Assembly: GCA_903813345.2 (NCBI GenBank)
Contig: CAIIXF020000001.1
Span: 20,975,915-21,039,914 of the forward strand
Source: Owenia fusiformis
Taxonomy: Eukaryota > Annelida > Polychaeta > Sabellida > Oweniidae
Direction of reading: 5' to 3'
DNA length: 64,000 nucleotides
The notes below the pieces were generated by a model. The model saw nothing but the letters and a program-made list of their open reading frames with translations, searched no databases and was not told the origin of the DNA. Of the stretch, positions 47,701 to 56,996 are shown piece by piece (the first letter of the stretch is position 1; each line of letters opens with the position of its first letter). The position numbers and the translations under genes were made by a program.

Positions 47701-50700
47701 GCTGTTAACCAATTTATTAATATTTAATATATTGTTGTTTTTAATTTGTGTTTTGGGGGTTTAAACTAACTTAATATGGTGCTTAGCTTACTGTGGTAGT
47801 TGTAATCAATTAACATTTGCTTTTACTCTAAAACATTCAACATCAGCCATAGAGATGTTGCTCAGTGATAGAGCTGATACTATCTTGTAATTTAAGATTA
47901 AGGAGATCTGGCTTAAATCCTTAATTGAAGATCATTCCTTTAAACTTTAAATTTTAAGATCATACTCTGAGAGAAAAAACTATTCCAGTTTTCACACTGA
48001 AAGAAACACTTATGTTGCTGGACAATTCTTATTAGGACTCATTAGAAAATTAAGATGGCTTCAGACTTGGTGTCCAGTTGCACATAGTTTTACTGTTAAA
48101 AGAAAACTCTCATTTGATCTTTGTCTGTAGATTGTATGGAGAATAGGATTAGTCAGTAGTTGAATTAACCTATTAACATAGTTATTAACTAATATAACAT
48201 ATAACATTGTTTTTGCATTGTGTGTATCTCAACAACTAAATGCCTCTCTTATATATAGGTAAATGTTGGATAAATGGAAAATTATCAATAAGTCAAATGT
48301 GATTGCAAACTTAAATATTATGCCATACAGGGATGCTGCCTATTAATGTGTACTAGGTTCTGTGACTAGCCAGTGATTTCAGAGGGGTAGTCACTAAAGA
48401 GAGGTGTTCAACAGAAAGAAATGTAGTCATGTTTGACTTATGGTATTTACTATTTTTTCCCTAAAGCATGCTTGTTTTGTTTTAATTAGAGTTCGAGTTC
48501 TCCTTCTTTGCTTTGAGTGGGACTATGGCCCTTGCCTATTTTATACATAACTGTGTACTGTCAATCCTCCGCAATCAAAAAAATCCAGAAAATAGTGTAA
48601 GTAGATTAAATGGGGGTTAGCTTCAAATAGAATTACAAAAAGTTTCTTAGAACAGTCTAAATATTATTTTCAATATAAAGTTTCTACCATTGACCTACTA
48701 CATGTATTGTGCAATTCTCCGATTAAAATTATTATATACCAAGTCGGTATGTTTTAATTTGTGAAAATATTGTTTTCCCTGCATGTCAAAGTTTAAGATT
48801 AATGAAGAATTATATTTTGGTAAAATAAAAGTACATACGAGGGTTGATCATAAAGTTCTCATAATATCTCTCTAATTTCTTTATTTTTCAATATTTTCCT
48901 TTGAAATTTTCACAGAATATGCAGCATGGAATGTTTTATTAATCCAACAAACAATATTTACAATAACAGAAATATTAAATAAGAAATAGTTGCCATAGTA
49001 ACTTGAAATCAAGGCACCCGAGGCAAATAAAAAAACTAGCTAGAATAGCCCCCATTAACCATGTTTAAATACAATATAAGTTGTCAAATGAGCTATCAAA
49101 CACATTAAATTGTCAAATAATATGGGCTCTCGACTGTTGTGAACTATTATAATGGTCAGGTGAATTGTATGATCTCATAATGGATGATTGTTATGCTTCA
49201 TTAGAAGTGACTGTTAGACCCCGTGACTGTTTTGTCAAATATCCCGAGGAAAATTGATTTTGCCCCTTTAGTTCATTTTTAACATGTACAGACCATACAC
49301 AGGGTGTCATTTTGCTGATATCTTAGCAATATATTTGTTTTAGACCATGTTTAGTCTGACCAGAGGATCTTACAAACTTAACATAACATTTTATCTGTAT
49401 GAATTTTATTTTTCTGAAGATCTCTGCATCTATCGCATTCTCTTACTCAGTCATTTCTGATCATTAAATTTGAGTCTCAGACTCTGGTATCACATCTAAC
49501 GGAGCATGAAAGCACCCCTTTTGACATCACACAATTTACACAATCGGTTTATTTAATTGTTAAAGCACTTTACAACATATTCAAGTTAACATTTTAACGT
49601 GTTTGGTAATTCATGAGAGTTTATTATGTATGTAAACATGGTTAATTAAGCTCATTCTCTCAATTATTTTTATTTGCCCTGAGTGCCTTGATTTCCAGTT
49701 ACTATGGCAACAATTTCTTATTTAATATTTCTGTTAAACTAAATATTTTTTGCTGAATTAATAAGACATTCTATGCTGCACATTCTGTGAAAATTTCATT
49801 AGAATATATTGAAATAAAAAAATTAGAGAGATATTATGAGAACTTTATGATCAACCCTCGTATGTTCAAAACTACATAAAATTAGACTTATGTTGTATTC
49901 CAGGGAAGAGACCTGACCATAGCATACATACTGGTAGCCCTCACATACCTTTACATTGGGGTATTCTTCTTCGCCACCTTTCCTTTACACAAATACTGCA
50001 TAGAAGATGTAAGTACAGCTACTGTCAATTGGAGAAAAATATCTACCCTACTTCAAATTTCAAATTATCGTTCAAATAGTGTTTTCAATACTAATTTAAT
50101 TTTTTAAGCACTTTTGTAATACCATATAATAATCGAAAAACATAATTATGCTGTGATTATTTTATTCCAGAATTTTTTAAACAATTTCCTGAAATCAGAT
50201 ACTCTATCAGTCGTAGCCAGAGTTGGATTGTTCTTCCAAATGGTGACTGTATTCCCTCTGCTCATCTATATATTCCGTCTACAGTTCATGCACAGCATGT
50301 TTGGGGCCATATATCCCAGGTGAGTTGCTTTATACAAGGGTGGATCAAAAAGTTTCTCACCTTTATATATTTTGTCTGTCTAGGTAATATCTCAAGTACC
50401 AGTTGACAGATTTGGGTAGTGTACATCTGCTCAAGAAAATTGATGGGCACTTTACTTTCAAAATGTAAACTATTTTGCATAAAACAATGTAGCCTTTGAT
50501 AACTGAAATACTAACTCTTTAATTGATTTGGTATATGCTGATGCTTTGATGACAAAATTGCCTCTAAACTCAAAATTGAATAGTTATTTATGTAAATGTA
50601 CTTTTTGATAACTTGAATACCACTTACCAGATTTGGTCCTTTTATAGGACAGTGTATTATAAGCATTGGGCATCTGCTCGGGAACAAATTTTCCATATGG

Positions 50701-53700
50701 CTGTACCAAATTACATTTTTTCTGAGACCCAGAAACTAAATATACAGTGTAGTAGCAATATAGATGAAGCTCTTTTAAAGTAGAGATGTCAAATTTTTGA
50801 AAAAAGTGCATTATAGCTTAGCACTCTTGTATTCCTGGTATCTTTCTCCAGCTTCAGCCATGAATGATGTATGAACCTCATTGAAGTGTGGTTGGAGGTT
50901 TGCTTTCACCTTTTCCATCCATACTGCCAGTTTTGGACGTTGTTCAGTCAAATATCCCTTACCATATGCCTCTAGTTGGCTTAGCTCACAAACACAATGG
51001 AGGTCAGCAATTGTTAATTTTGAACCTGCCAGGAATGGGTTGGCTTTCAACCATATTGTCTCCAAATTGTCTAACATTGCCTCATAGTTACTCTTGGCTG
51101 TTGACTCATCAATGCTTCCTCCCCCAAACTGGAATCAACAATATTTATCTGTAGGCTTCAAAGAGAAATTGTTAGAATACTACAATAAAGTACGTAATCA
51201 TAAACAAATACAAAACATGATGCGTGAAAAGCCTTATGCCAGGGTTGTTTCCACTTACCTGTAGTTTTTATGTATAATGCTAATTCATTTCCATGTATGT
51301 CAATAATCCTGTTATATATTGTTTTGTTGCTAAACTAGTTTCAAACTGTTTGCTGTATTTCTCACTCATCCTGTTCTTTTCTATTCAGAAAACATTTGAC
51401 ATTGTAATATTGTTTGCTTACCAACGCTTGGACATAGCCATGGGCATGTTTTCTCATGTCAGCTGGGTGCCAGGCCAGGTATGTGTTCACCAGGGCCCGA
51501 TCCTTCAGATCCTTAGGGTACCAGTGATCAGCCACATCTTTTCTGTCCCCTAGGTACTGCAGAGCAGCCACACTGAAAGTTTGATGAAATCTGTCAAATC
51601 TGAATGTCATTGGATTATTGGCATGCTACCAGGTTTTCATGTCTGTCTATGGCAAAAGTGCTCACGTTGAGAGGTGTTCAGGTTAGGAAGGTGTTTGGAT
51701 ATACATGTTTTAATTTACTTTGTGAAAGGATCTATTGCAGGGAGCTTCAAAAATATGATGGCGGCAGTTTGGTTCTTTAGATGCAAACTTTAGAGAATTT
51801 TCAAATGGAGCAGAAATAAAATGTGTAAGGTGTATGTGTAACTGTACAATTCATTTGGTTAATGTTATTTGATTGGACAAGTCAAACAAAAAGGGGTTTT
51901 AAATTATAGTCAAATTGCCAAAAGACGTAAAATAATTCCCCAAAAATTGCAAGTAGCTGGAGGCCACTAAATACCTGTCATGGTCATATCTATGATTACA
52001 ATAATTGATCCAAATATTCGTAACTTTACAAACTATTTTTGTTAATGACAACCCCCTGTCTAACATTTTGATGGCTCTTTGTCTCTCATCAGGATTCAAT
52101 TAATCTCTGGATAGTTAGGTTTCAGCAAGACTGTATTGTAAACTCTATCAGGCATCAGCTACACCAAACATTTCCCTTTGTATACAAGTGGACTTTCAAT
52201 CCAAAATCAATGTTTTGTTCAGTGCTTTGAGTATTAATTATCCCATCGAACGAAGTTCGGAGGGATATAGGGAACGCCTCCGTCCGTCCGTCCGTACGTA
52301 TGTCCGTCCGTCCGTCCGTCCGGGCAATAACTCAAATACCGTTGGCCCGATTTTGTTCATATTTTGTACACATATACCCTATGGGGGTAGAAGTTCTGCT
52401 CGAAAGCCGATTTTCAAAATGGCCGCTCATTTCAAAATGGCGGCCATTTTAGTGCCGATTTTAAAGTAATTTAGGTGCAATATGTAAAACTGTAATAGCA
52501 ATATGTATTTTACTATATCTCGAAAAGTAGTGAAGGGATTTTGTTCATATTTGGTATGTGAATACTATAAGCATGGCACCCTGTCTAATGACACTTTTGG
52601 TAGAAGGTGGCCATTTTGAAAAATGGCCGCCATTTTAACGTATTTTACTATAACTCGAAAAGTAGTGGAGCCATTTTGTTTATATTTGGTATGTGAATAC
52701 TAAAAGCATGGCACACTGTCTAATGACACTTTTGGTAGAAGGTGGCCATTTTGAAAAATGGCCCCATTTTAACGTATTTTACTATAACTTGAAAAGTAGT
52801 TCAGCGATTTTGTTCATATTTGGTATGTTTCATTTTTTTATATGTGAATACTATAAGCATGGCACACTGTCTAATGACACTTTGGGTAGTAGGCGGCCAT
52901 TTTGAAAAATAGCCACCATTTTCACGTTTTTTACTATAACTTGAAAAGTAGTGAAGCGATTTTGTTCATATTTGATATGTGAATACTCATGAGCCTTGCA
53001 CACTGTCTCATGACACTTCGGATAGTAGGCGGCCATTTTAAAAAATGGCTGTCATTTTTACACTTTTTACTATAACTCGAAAAGTAGTGGAGCGATTTTT
53101 TGTTCATATTTGATATGTGAATACTCTAAGCATGGCACATTGTCTAATAAAACTTTGGGGAGTAGTCGGCCATTTTGAAAAATGGCCACCATTTTTATGT
53201 GTGTTATTTTACAAGTACATGTGTGCGATTTTTCAAAAATTTTATAGGTGGCTACTTAAAAGCATATTATTTCTTCTGATGACAACTTGGCTAGTGAGCA
53301 ACCATTTTGAAAATGGTGGCCTTTCTGGTGTGTTGTTTTATGATATTTGCTATATATTTCGTTTGTAAAAATGCCAGCCATTTCTGTTCGATGGGATTCG
53401 CTACGCTTTGGCGTTGCCGTTGTTCTGGTTGAAACTTTACCTCTCTACTATGAACATGCCATCTATTTCCAATGTTGGGACACGCTTGAATGGATTCATC
53501 CTGGCATATTCCTCAGTGTGAATACTTGCATACACTGCACTCCCTGTAAAATACATATGTGAGGGCTCAGTTGAAAAAGACACAGTAAGAACATGCAATA
53601 GAAATATATAATAGAGACACAACACAAACATATGAGACACAATAGAAACAGACAATAAAGACACAGTAGAAAAGAAAAACGATAGAAAAGATAAATATTG

Positions 53701-56700
53701 GACTATTTTATAGTGTTAACTGATTTCAAACGCAAAATAGTGAAGCCAAAAATCCAAATGAGCTTTGCACCGATTTAAAAATCCTACATTCTAACATTTG
53801 GGATGATTATTTTATTACCTTTATAAATCTGAAGGTCATTGAGTTGAAAGTCAATGTTGTTTACCTTCAGGAAGATCCCCAGGGACCTACAAGGCTGGGA
53901 TATGTAGTCCCCATGAAGGATAATTGACATTGTCAAATGTTTCTTGGCTTTTATATCCTTCTTCTTGTTTCACTTTATCTATGCCAGTTTTCTGTTTCTT
54001 GATCCCCTCCTGTATGTCAGTTAGGACATGGAGTGTTGATCCAGGGTATGTAGGTCTAAAGAATATTTAAGATATCCACATCTGCTCTCAAGTTTTACTA
54101 TTGAGTACGCTGTATGTACATGTATGTACATTGTGCATTTTTGGACTTTTGCTCAAAAATGGTTAATTATTAAAAAAATTGAAGATATGTGTTATTTGAA
54201 CACCTTAGAGATAACAATGTACATTAGAGTACATACATGTATTATAAAACCCATCTTAATTCATGAACTCTTCCACCATTCCAGAACATATTCCATAAAT
54301 AAACCCAATCTGTAGGAAACATCTACCTATAGATGTATTGAAATAGGTTGTGGCTTCAAAGTTGTTCACTATACAAAGCTTTTACTGCATTATACAATTC
54401 ATACTTATACAAGGGGCGATCCATATATTCTGATAAAAATGCTCTCATTTTGTGACTTTTTCATATATCCCTTTTATTTTTTCAGAACATGTAGATTATG
54501 TAATTACACATACGGTGCTAAAATATTTAAGCTATATCTTAAATTAATTTTGAAATAAGGTTGCCATGGTAGCCTGTATTTAGGGTAGGCGGGTCAGTTA
54601 AATTATAACGTCTAAAATAGATAAATATGTTAATTTACTCATTCCTCGGTACTTATTTTAAGCAGATCAAACGCATCTTCCAGTCATTGCCAACTATTCA
54701 TTGATCTGTTCCATACCCCTGTTGCCCTTGTTTGATAATTTGTACAGTGGGTAGCTATCTTTTCATAAGTAACATCTCAATTTATCGTAGTGTTATTCTC
54801 TGTCCGCAAGCTTTTCTTGCAACCAGATTGTGGATGATCTTCAACAGTGACCATGCCATCCTCTTTACGATACTACCTATAGATTCTTTATGCAGATATA
54901 ACACCTTGCCCATGCTTTTAATGAGTCCATGTATGTCTCTGACAGTGTTCTCTTACTTATTCTTGATAGAAAAGAAAATCTAATGGTATTCCCTAATGTA
55001 TCTGTTAATGTCACACTCTGCGTCAGCCACATTAACCTCATCTGACAATTTCATTTTTGGTGTGTTTCATAACATATAATGTCAATTGGTCCATTCTGTC
55101 CTACAATGCTATTGTGATTTGTTGTGATGTTATAGTGAGCACATATAAACATTTGTTTAGCAACAAACAACGAGTAACAATACCAAACTTTTTAAGAAGA
55201 AATGCATGATTTCCGCATGCTTTAAAATAATTAAAATAACAAGTTATTATGATATTTATATGTTATAATTTAATTGACCTGCCTACCCTTAATACAGGTT
55301 ACCATGACAACCTTATCTCATTGATAATTTAAGATATAGCTATAATATTTTAGCATTGTATGTGTAATTACATAATCTACATTTTCTGAAAAAATGAGAG
55401 GGATATGTGAAAAAATCACAAAATGAGAGCATTTTTATCAGAATATATGGATCACCCCTTGTATTTGCTTTCAGTATACGGCATGTGTTGGTGCTGAATG
55501 TGGTGCTTACCATAATTTGTGTGCTGTTTGCAATATTCCTGCCCAGTATTGGAACAATCATTAGGTAAATCCTTATCTCATTTGTTAGCCTCCGTGTGCC
55601 TGTATATTCTACCATAAAGGGACAATATTTCAACTCTGTATTTTGAAACATTTGTTACCTGCACCATTAATGAACTCCTTTTCTGTAAATATTAGTTTGA
55701 AAAAAAATGTTTGCCTTTTTGACATTTATTCTCTAGAAAGGAATTATTTATGTGACTTGCCTTATTTGTCTGATTGTCCACCATATATATTGTCTTCTCA
55801 AAAGTAATCATATTTTCACTTGCTCCCTCCATTGATAATAGTTGCTCCCTCCATTGATACTACTTTCTCCCTCCATTGATACTACTTGCTCCCTCCATTG
55901 ATACTACTTGCTCCCTCCATTGATACTACTTGCTCCCTCCATTGATACTACTTGCTCCCTCCATTGATACTACTTGCTCCCCCCATTTATACTACTTGCT
56001 CATTCCATTGATACTACTTGCTCCCCCCATTGATACTACTTGCTCCCCCCATTGATACTACTTTCTCCCTCCATTGATACTACTTGCTCCCTCCATTGAT
56101 ACTTCTTGCTCCCTCCATTGATACTACTTGCTCCCCCCATTGATACTACTTTCTCCCTCCATTGATACTACTTGCTCCCCCATTGATACTACTTGCTCCC
56201 TCCATTGATACTACTTGCTCCCCCCATTGATACTACTTGCTCCCCCCATTGATACTACTTTCTCCCTCCATTGATACTACTTGCTCCCTCCATTGATACT
56301 TCTTGCTCCCTCCATTGATACTACTTGCTCCCCCCATTGATACTACTTTCTCCCTCCATTGATACTACTTTCTCCCCCCCCCCGTTGATACTACTTGCTC
56401 CCTCCATTGATACTACTTGCGTCCCCCATTGATACTACTTGCTCCCCCCATTGATACTACTTTCTCCCTCCATTGATACTACTTGCTCCCTCCATTGATA
56501 CTTCGTTCTTGCTCCCTCCATTGATAATACTTTCTCCCTCCATTGATACTACTTGCTCCCCCCATTGATACTACTTGCTCCCTCCATTGATACTACTTGC
56601 TCCCTCCATTGATACTACTTGCTCCCTCCATTGATACTACTTGCTCCCTCCATTGATACTACTTGCTCCCCCATTGATACTTCTTGCTCCCTCCATTGAT

Positions 56701-56996
56701 ACTCTATGAGATACTCCACATTGCTTTTCCCAGAATTAATATAAGTTGTAAAGCTTTTGTTTTAATTTCCAGAGTTTGATTCTGTTTATATATTTTATTT
56801 TATGTTTCTCTTTTATTTCAGATTTTCTGGAGCTTTCTGTGGGTTGGCCTACGCTTTTACTCTCCCATGCTTGGTTTACATTCTTCATCTCAAGGACATG
56901 GGGAAGCTGACTTGGTTTATCTCCATAGTAACCAGCATCATCATCCTCCTTGGTATCGCAAATTTTATTGGACAGTTTTTAGTTATAGAGAAATAG
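30020..56996 (+). CDS. SLC38A9: SLC38A9-like lysosomal amino-acid transporter/arginine sensor, complete
   Basis: Exons: 30020-30081, 31559-31600, 32573-32702, 37584-37669, 38650-38713, 38947-39040, 39580-39747, 40387-40446, 45326-45598, 46125-46229, one of 47239-47345 or 48490-48596, 49904-50008, 50171-50319, 55475-55564, 56822-56996. Total 1710 nt, 569 aa (human 561), all phases closing. The N-terminus holds [15 protein letters not shown] then PDHVVP, matching the human Rag/Ragulator-binding segment, and an acidic dileucine signal (EVSPLL) that fits lysosomal sorting. TM1 is [17 protein letters not shown]; exons 8-9 encode a luminal loop with several N-glycosylation sequons; the C-terminus ends in a hydrophobic helix. 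In mammals it senses and exports amino acids and activates mTORC1 at lysosomes. Introns contain two opposite-strand genes and many transposons. Confidence 0.93.
30343..30399. repeat. Perfect 27-bp hairpin with 3-nt loop
   Basis: Arms 30343-30369 and 30373-30399 are exact reverse complements around the loop CCT; the left arm core is CACCTCTCAGAAGAGATGTA. It lies in SLC38A9 intron 1, next to a TTTGGGCC-rich stretch. Confidence 0.85.
32742..36157 (-). mobile_element. LINE (Jockey/CR1-like) with intact 1067-aa endonuclease-RT ORF
   Basis: Minus-strand ORF 36148-32945. The N-terminal half is an AP-like endonuclease (DIIGLCEV, then [12 protein letters not shown], then NTDHCSIN). The reverse transcriptase has the motifs [31 protein letters not shown] and YADDTSLY. 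The C-terminus has a Cys/His cluster (CSCG, H, C). A 200-bp 3' UTR leads to a run of 30 T on the plus strand (32742-32771), the element's poly(A) tail. The ORF starts right at the first endonuclease motif, so the copy is probably 5'-truncated, and no ORF1 is seen. ATTGTTAGATAA (32723) and ATTGTTCGATAA (36158) are a weak candidate target duplication. It lies in SLC38A9 intron 3, antisense, its tail 39 bp from the exon-3 donor. Confidence 0.85.
36349..36504 (+). other. Exon-like open segment in SLC38A9 intron 3
   Basis: After a TATTATTACAG acceptor-like site the frame reads [14 protein letters not shown], then [15 protein letters not shown], to a stop at 36502-36504. It is rich in basic clusters resembling nuclear-localisation signals. 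Its phase does not follow exon 3, where the frame would stop at once, but would follow exon 1 or exon 2. It may be an alternative 3' exon or chance. Confidence 0.25.
37849..38490. mobile_element. TA-flanked foldback element, CAGGGTGTCCCG ends
   Basis: The ends CAGGGTGTCCCGAAAGTATG and CATACTTTCGGGACACCCTG are perfect inverted repeats flanked by TA on both sides. Similarity continues inward for well over 200 bp per arm, so the 642-bp element is largely one long hairpin. The C/G run next to the ends differs slightly in length. No coding capacity. The TA target suggests Tc1/mariner-type mobilisation. Located in SLC38A9 intron 4. Confidence 0.8.
38786..38836 (+). repeat. Second copy of the 3' half of SLC38A9 exon 5 with its donor site
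   Basis: These 51 bp repeat 38672-38722 (coding [14 protein letters not shown] plus donor) with two mismatches, one silent in the coding part and one turning GTAAGT into GTTAGT. The copies start 114 bp apart. The nearest upstream AG (38760-38761) would join out of frame, so this copy is probably not used. Confidence 0.85.
40170..40341. mobile_element. Diverged short MITE, GTGGAACACC family
   Basis: It starts near TTAAAACTTGTCTAAGCAGA and has AGAACACC, GTGTTCCACTT and TTCCACTTTACAGG motifs. Terminal repeats are eroded, so the boundaries are approximate. Located in SLC38A9 intron 7. Confidence 0.45.
41446..42263. mobile_element. TTAA-flanked, piggyBac-like non-autonomous element
   Basis: The left end reads TTAAAGGCCCCATGTAAAGT and the right end reads ACTTTAGACGGGGACTTTAA, imperfect inverted repeats with the TTAA target at both outer edges. 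The 0.8-kb interior is A/T-run-rich and non-coding. TTAA insertion is typical of piggyBac superfamily transposases. It ends about 145 bp before the stop-codon end of the nested receptor gene. Located in SLC38A9 intron 8. Confidence 0.5.
42407..43828 (-). CDS. Intronless type-I membrane receptor: C-type-lectin-like domain split by a discoidin domain
   Basis: Single-exon ORF of 473 aa inside SLC38A9 intron 8, opposite strand. Signal peptide about 1-20 ([14 protein letters not shown]). Residues about 23-90 look like the first half of a CTLD ([32 protein letters not shown]). Residues about 110-249 form an F5/8-type-C (discoidin) domain ([50 protein letters not shown]). Residues about 254-282 resemble a CTLD end ([10 protein letters not shown], then CCSKLAYMC). 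A Ser/Thr/Asn stalk, one TM helix (about 319-346, then RKRQ) and a cytoplasmic tail follow. The tail has more than ten Tyr, including YYNT and YNN, which fit Grb2-type SH2 sites, and [14 protein letters not shown]. Probable cell-surface recognition or signalling; ligand unknown. Absence of introns suggests a retrogene origin. Confidence 0.82.
   Translation of the reverse strand: MEYLFKVTLILICSVRYMEGMVCPVGYMTSRDSVLKVNSEIMTWSEAAMECTRMNATIITVKDNQAEQAVKDAMNRNSIRKVWIGYSSNTEVGETELGISDTTEPYFIMGNISDDQFSASSSHSSGITPKYANINSRTAWVPKYGYVGEWIQVNLGEAMCVYGIVTKGRADHPQWTTSYKLQYSDDGDHFTKLIYNQQEQILLGNNDSITPVYNNFTKPFDAQFVRLYPQTWNSYNAIRFDLLISHHSCPSDFCGTCPFAAIIRGDLQFQHMSCCSKLAYMCITETESCILTKENSSTTDTVTVNQNVADKFSQESVFSPLVIGLITGIAILAIITIILLLLLLLTIQNRKRQDHKYSSKEPRDHPTNSKDRGMNQSVAMVPPNLHLDPDPKDLYTQINVKTKSPTLPVVYYNTKDYNNATDDYADETDYVEDVLYDTPADSENINDQNKIVYLDGNNKDGIEMVKNDIYLDY
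47239..47345 (+). CDS. SLC38A9: SLC38A9 alternative exon 11A
   Basis: A 107-nt exon after TTTTATTTCAG and before GTATGTG, encoding [20 protein letters not shown] then [16 protein letters not shown]. It enters in phase 1 and exits in phase 0, exactly as exon 11B does. It aligns with the human helix containing LTGVLTLAFFIHNC. About 15 of 36 residues equal those of 11B, including the invariant FIHN. Confidence 0.85.
48490..48596 (+). CDS. SLC38A9: SLC38A9 alternative exon 11B
   Basis: A 107-nt exon after TTTTGTTTTAATTAG and before GTAAGTA, encoding [20 protein letters not shown] then [16 protein letters not shown]. It aligns with the human FIHNCIITLLKNNKKQENN block somewhat better than 11A, so it may be the ancestral form. 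If spliced after 11A it is read out of frame and meets TGA within ten codons. Confidence 0.85.
48838..49860. mobile_element. TA-flanked foldback element, CGAGGGTTGATCA ends
   Basis: The ends CGAGGGTTGATCATAAAGTT and AACTTTATGATCAACCCTCG are perfect inverted repeats, continuing through CTCATAATATCTCTCTAATT, flanked by TA. Subterminal inverted similarity extends to about 48994-49035 and 49666-49707. Length 1023 bp, no coding capacity. End sequence and TA target resemble mariner relatives. In SLC38A9 between exon 11B and exon 12. Confidence 0.8.
50811..53930 (-). CDS. GSTT1: Theta-class glutathione S-transferase, 4 exons, complete, nested in SLC38A9 intron 13
   Basis: Exons in transcript order: 53930-53819, 53543-53441, 51572-51422, 51128-50811; 684 nt, 227 aa, all phases closing. 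Human GSTT1 is 240 aa. The N-terminal thioredoxin-like domain starts [20 protein letters not shown], whose Ser11 sits where theta GSTs have the catalytic Ser. [19 protein letters not shown] gives the cis-Pro and the Glu-Ser pair that bind glutathione. The helical domain has [20 protein letters not shown], a theta signature, and [20 protein letters not shown], the N-capping/hydrophobic-staple region. The likely cytosolic enzyme conjugates glutathione to electrophiles. The C-terminus (YQEYKSAKL) is short, lacking the extended vertebrate theta tail. Intron 2 hosts the satellite-bearing element at 52241-53396. The symbol denotes the class; one-to-one orthology is not claimed. Confidence 0.92.
52241..53396. 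mobile_element. Inverted-repeat element carrying ~140-bp tandem units
   Basis: TCCCATCGAAC (52241-52251) and GTTCGATGGGA (53386-53396) are exact inverted ends. A palindrome (TCGAACGAAGTTCGGA) and a CCGT/CCGTCC microsatellite (about 52282-52322) lie near the left end. Then come about six units of 135-150 bp, each with CTCGAAAAGTAGTG, TTTGTTCATATTTG, CATGGCACACTGTCTAATGA and CATTTTGAAAAATGGCC. No transposase. The architecture (short inverted ends, microsatellite, ~140-bp tandem core) is like 6871-8323 although the sequences are unrelated. Located in intron 2 of the nested GST gene. Confidence 0.65.
54410..55461. mobile_element. TA-flanked foldback element abutting SLC38A9 exon 14
   Basis: The ends CAAGGGGCGATCCATATATT and AATATATGGATCACCCCTTG are inverted repeats with one mismatch, flanked by TA at 54408-54409 and 55462-55463. 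Arms stay similar through TCTGATAAAAATGCTCTCAT and a subterminal GGTTGCCATGG/TTACCATGACAACC block. Length 1052 bp, no coding capacity. Its right end is only 13 bp from the first base of exon 14, so the element supplies the sequence just upstream of that acceptor. Confidence 0.8.
55818..56703. repeat. 22-bp minisatellite in SLC38A9 intron 14
   Basis: About 40 tandem copies of TTGATACTACTTGCTCCCTC plus CA, with variants CCCCCCA, CTTTCTCC and ACTTCTTG mixed in patterns that suggest higher-order duplication of blocks. It lies between exon 14 and the last exon. Confidence 0.9.

Noticed and set aside
50335-50700. A TACAAGGGTGGATCAAAAAG end resembling a foldback transposon terminus
   Set aside because: No matching inverted end could be found, so an element cannot be delimited.
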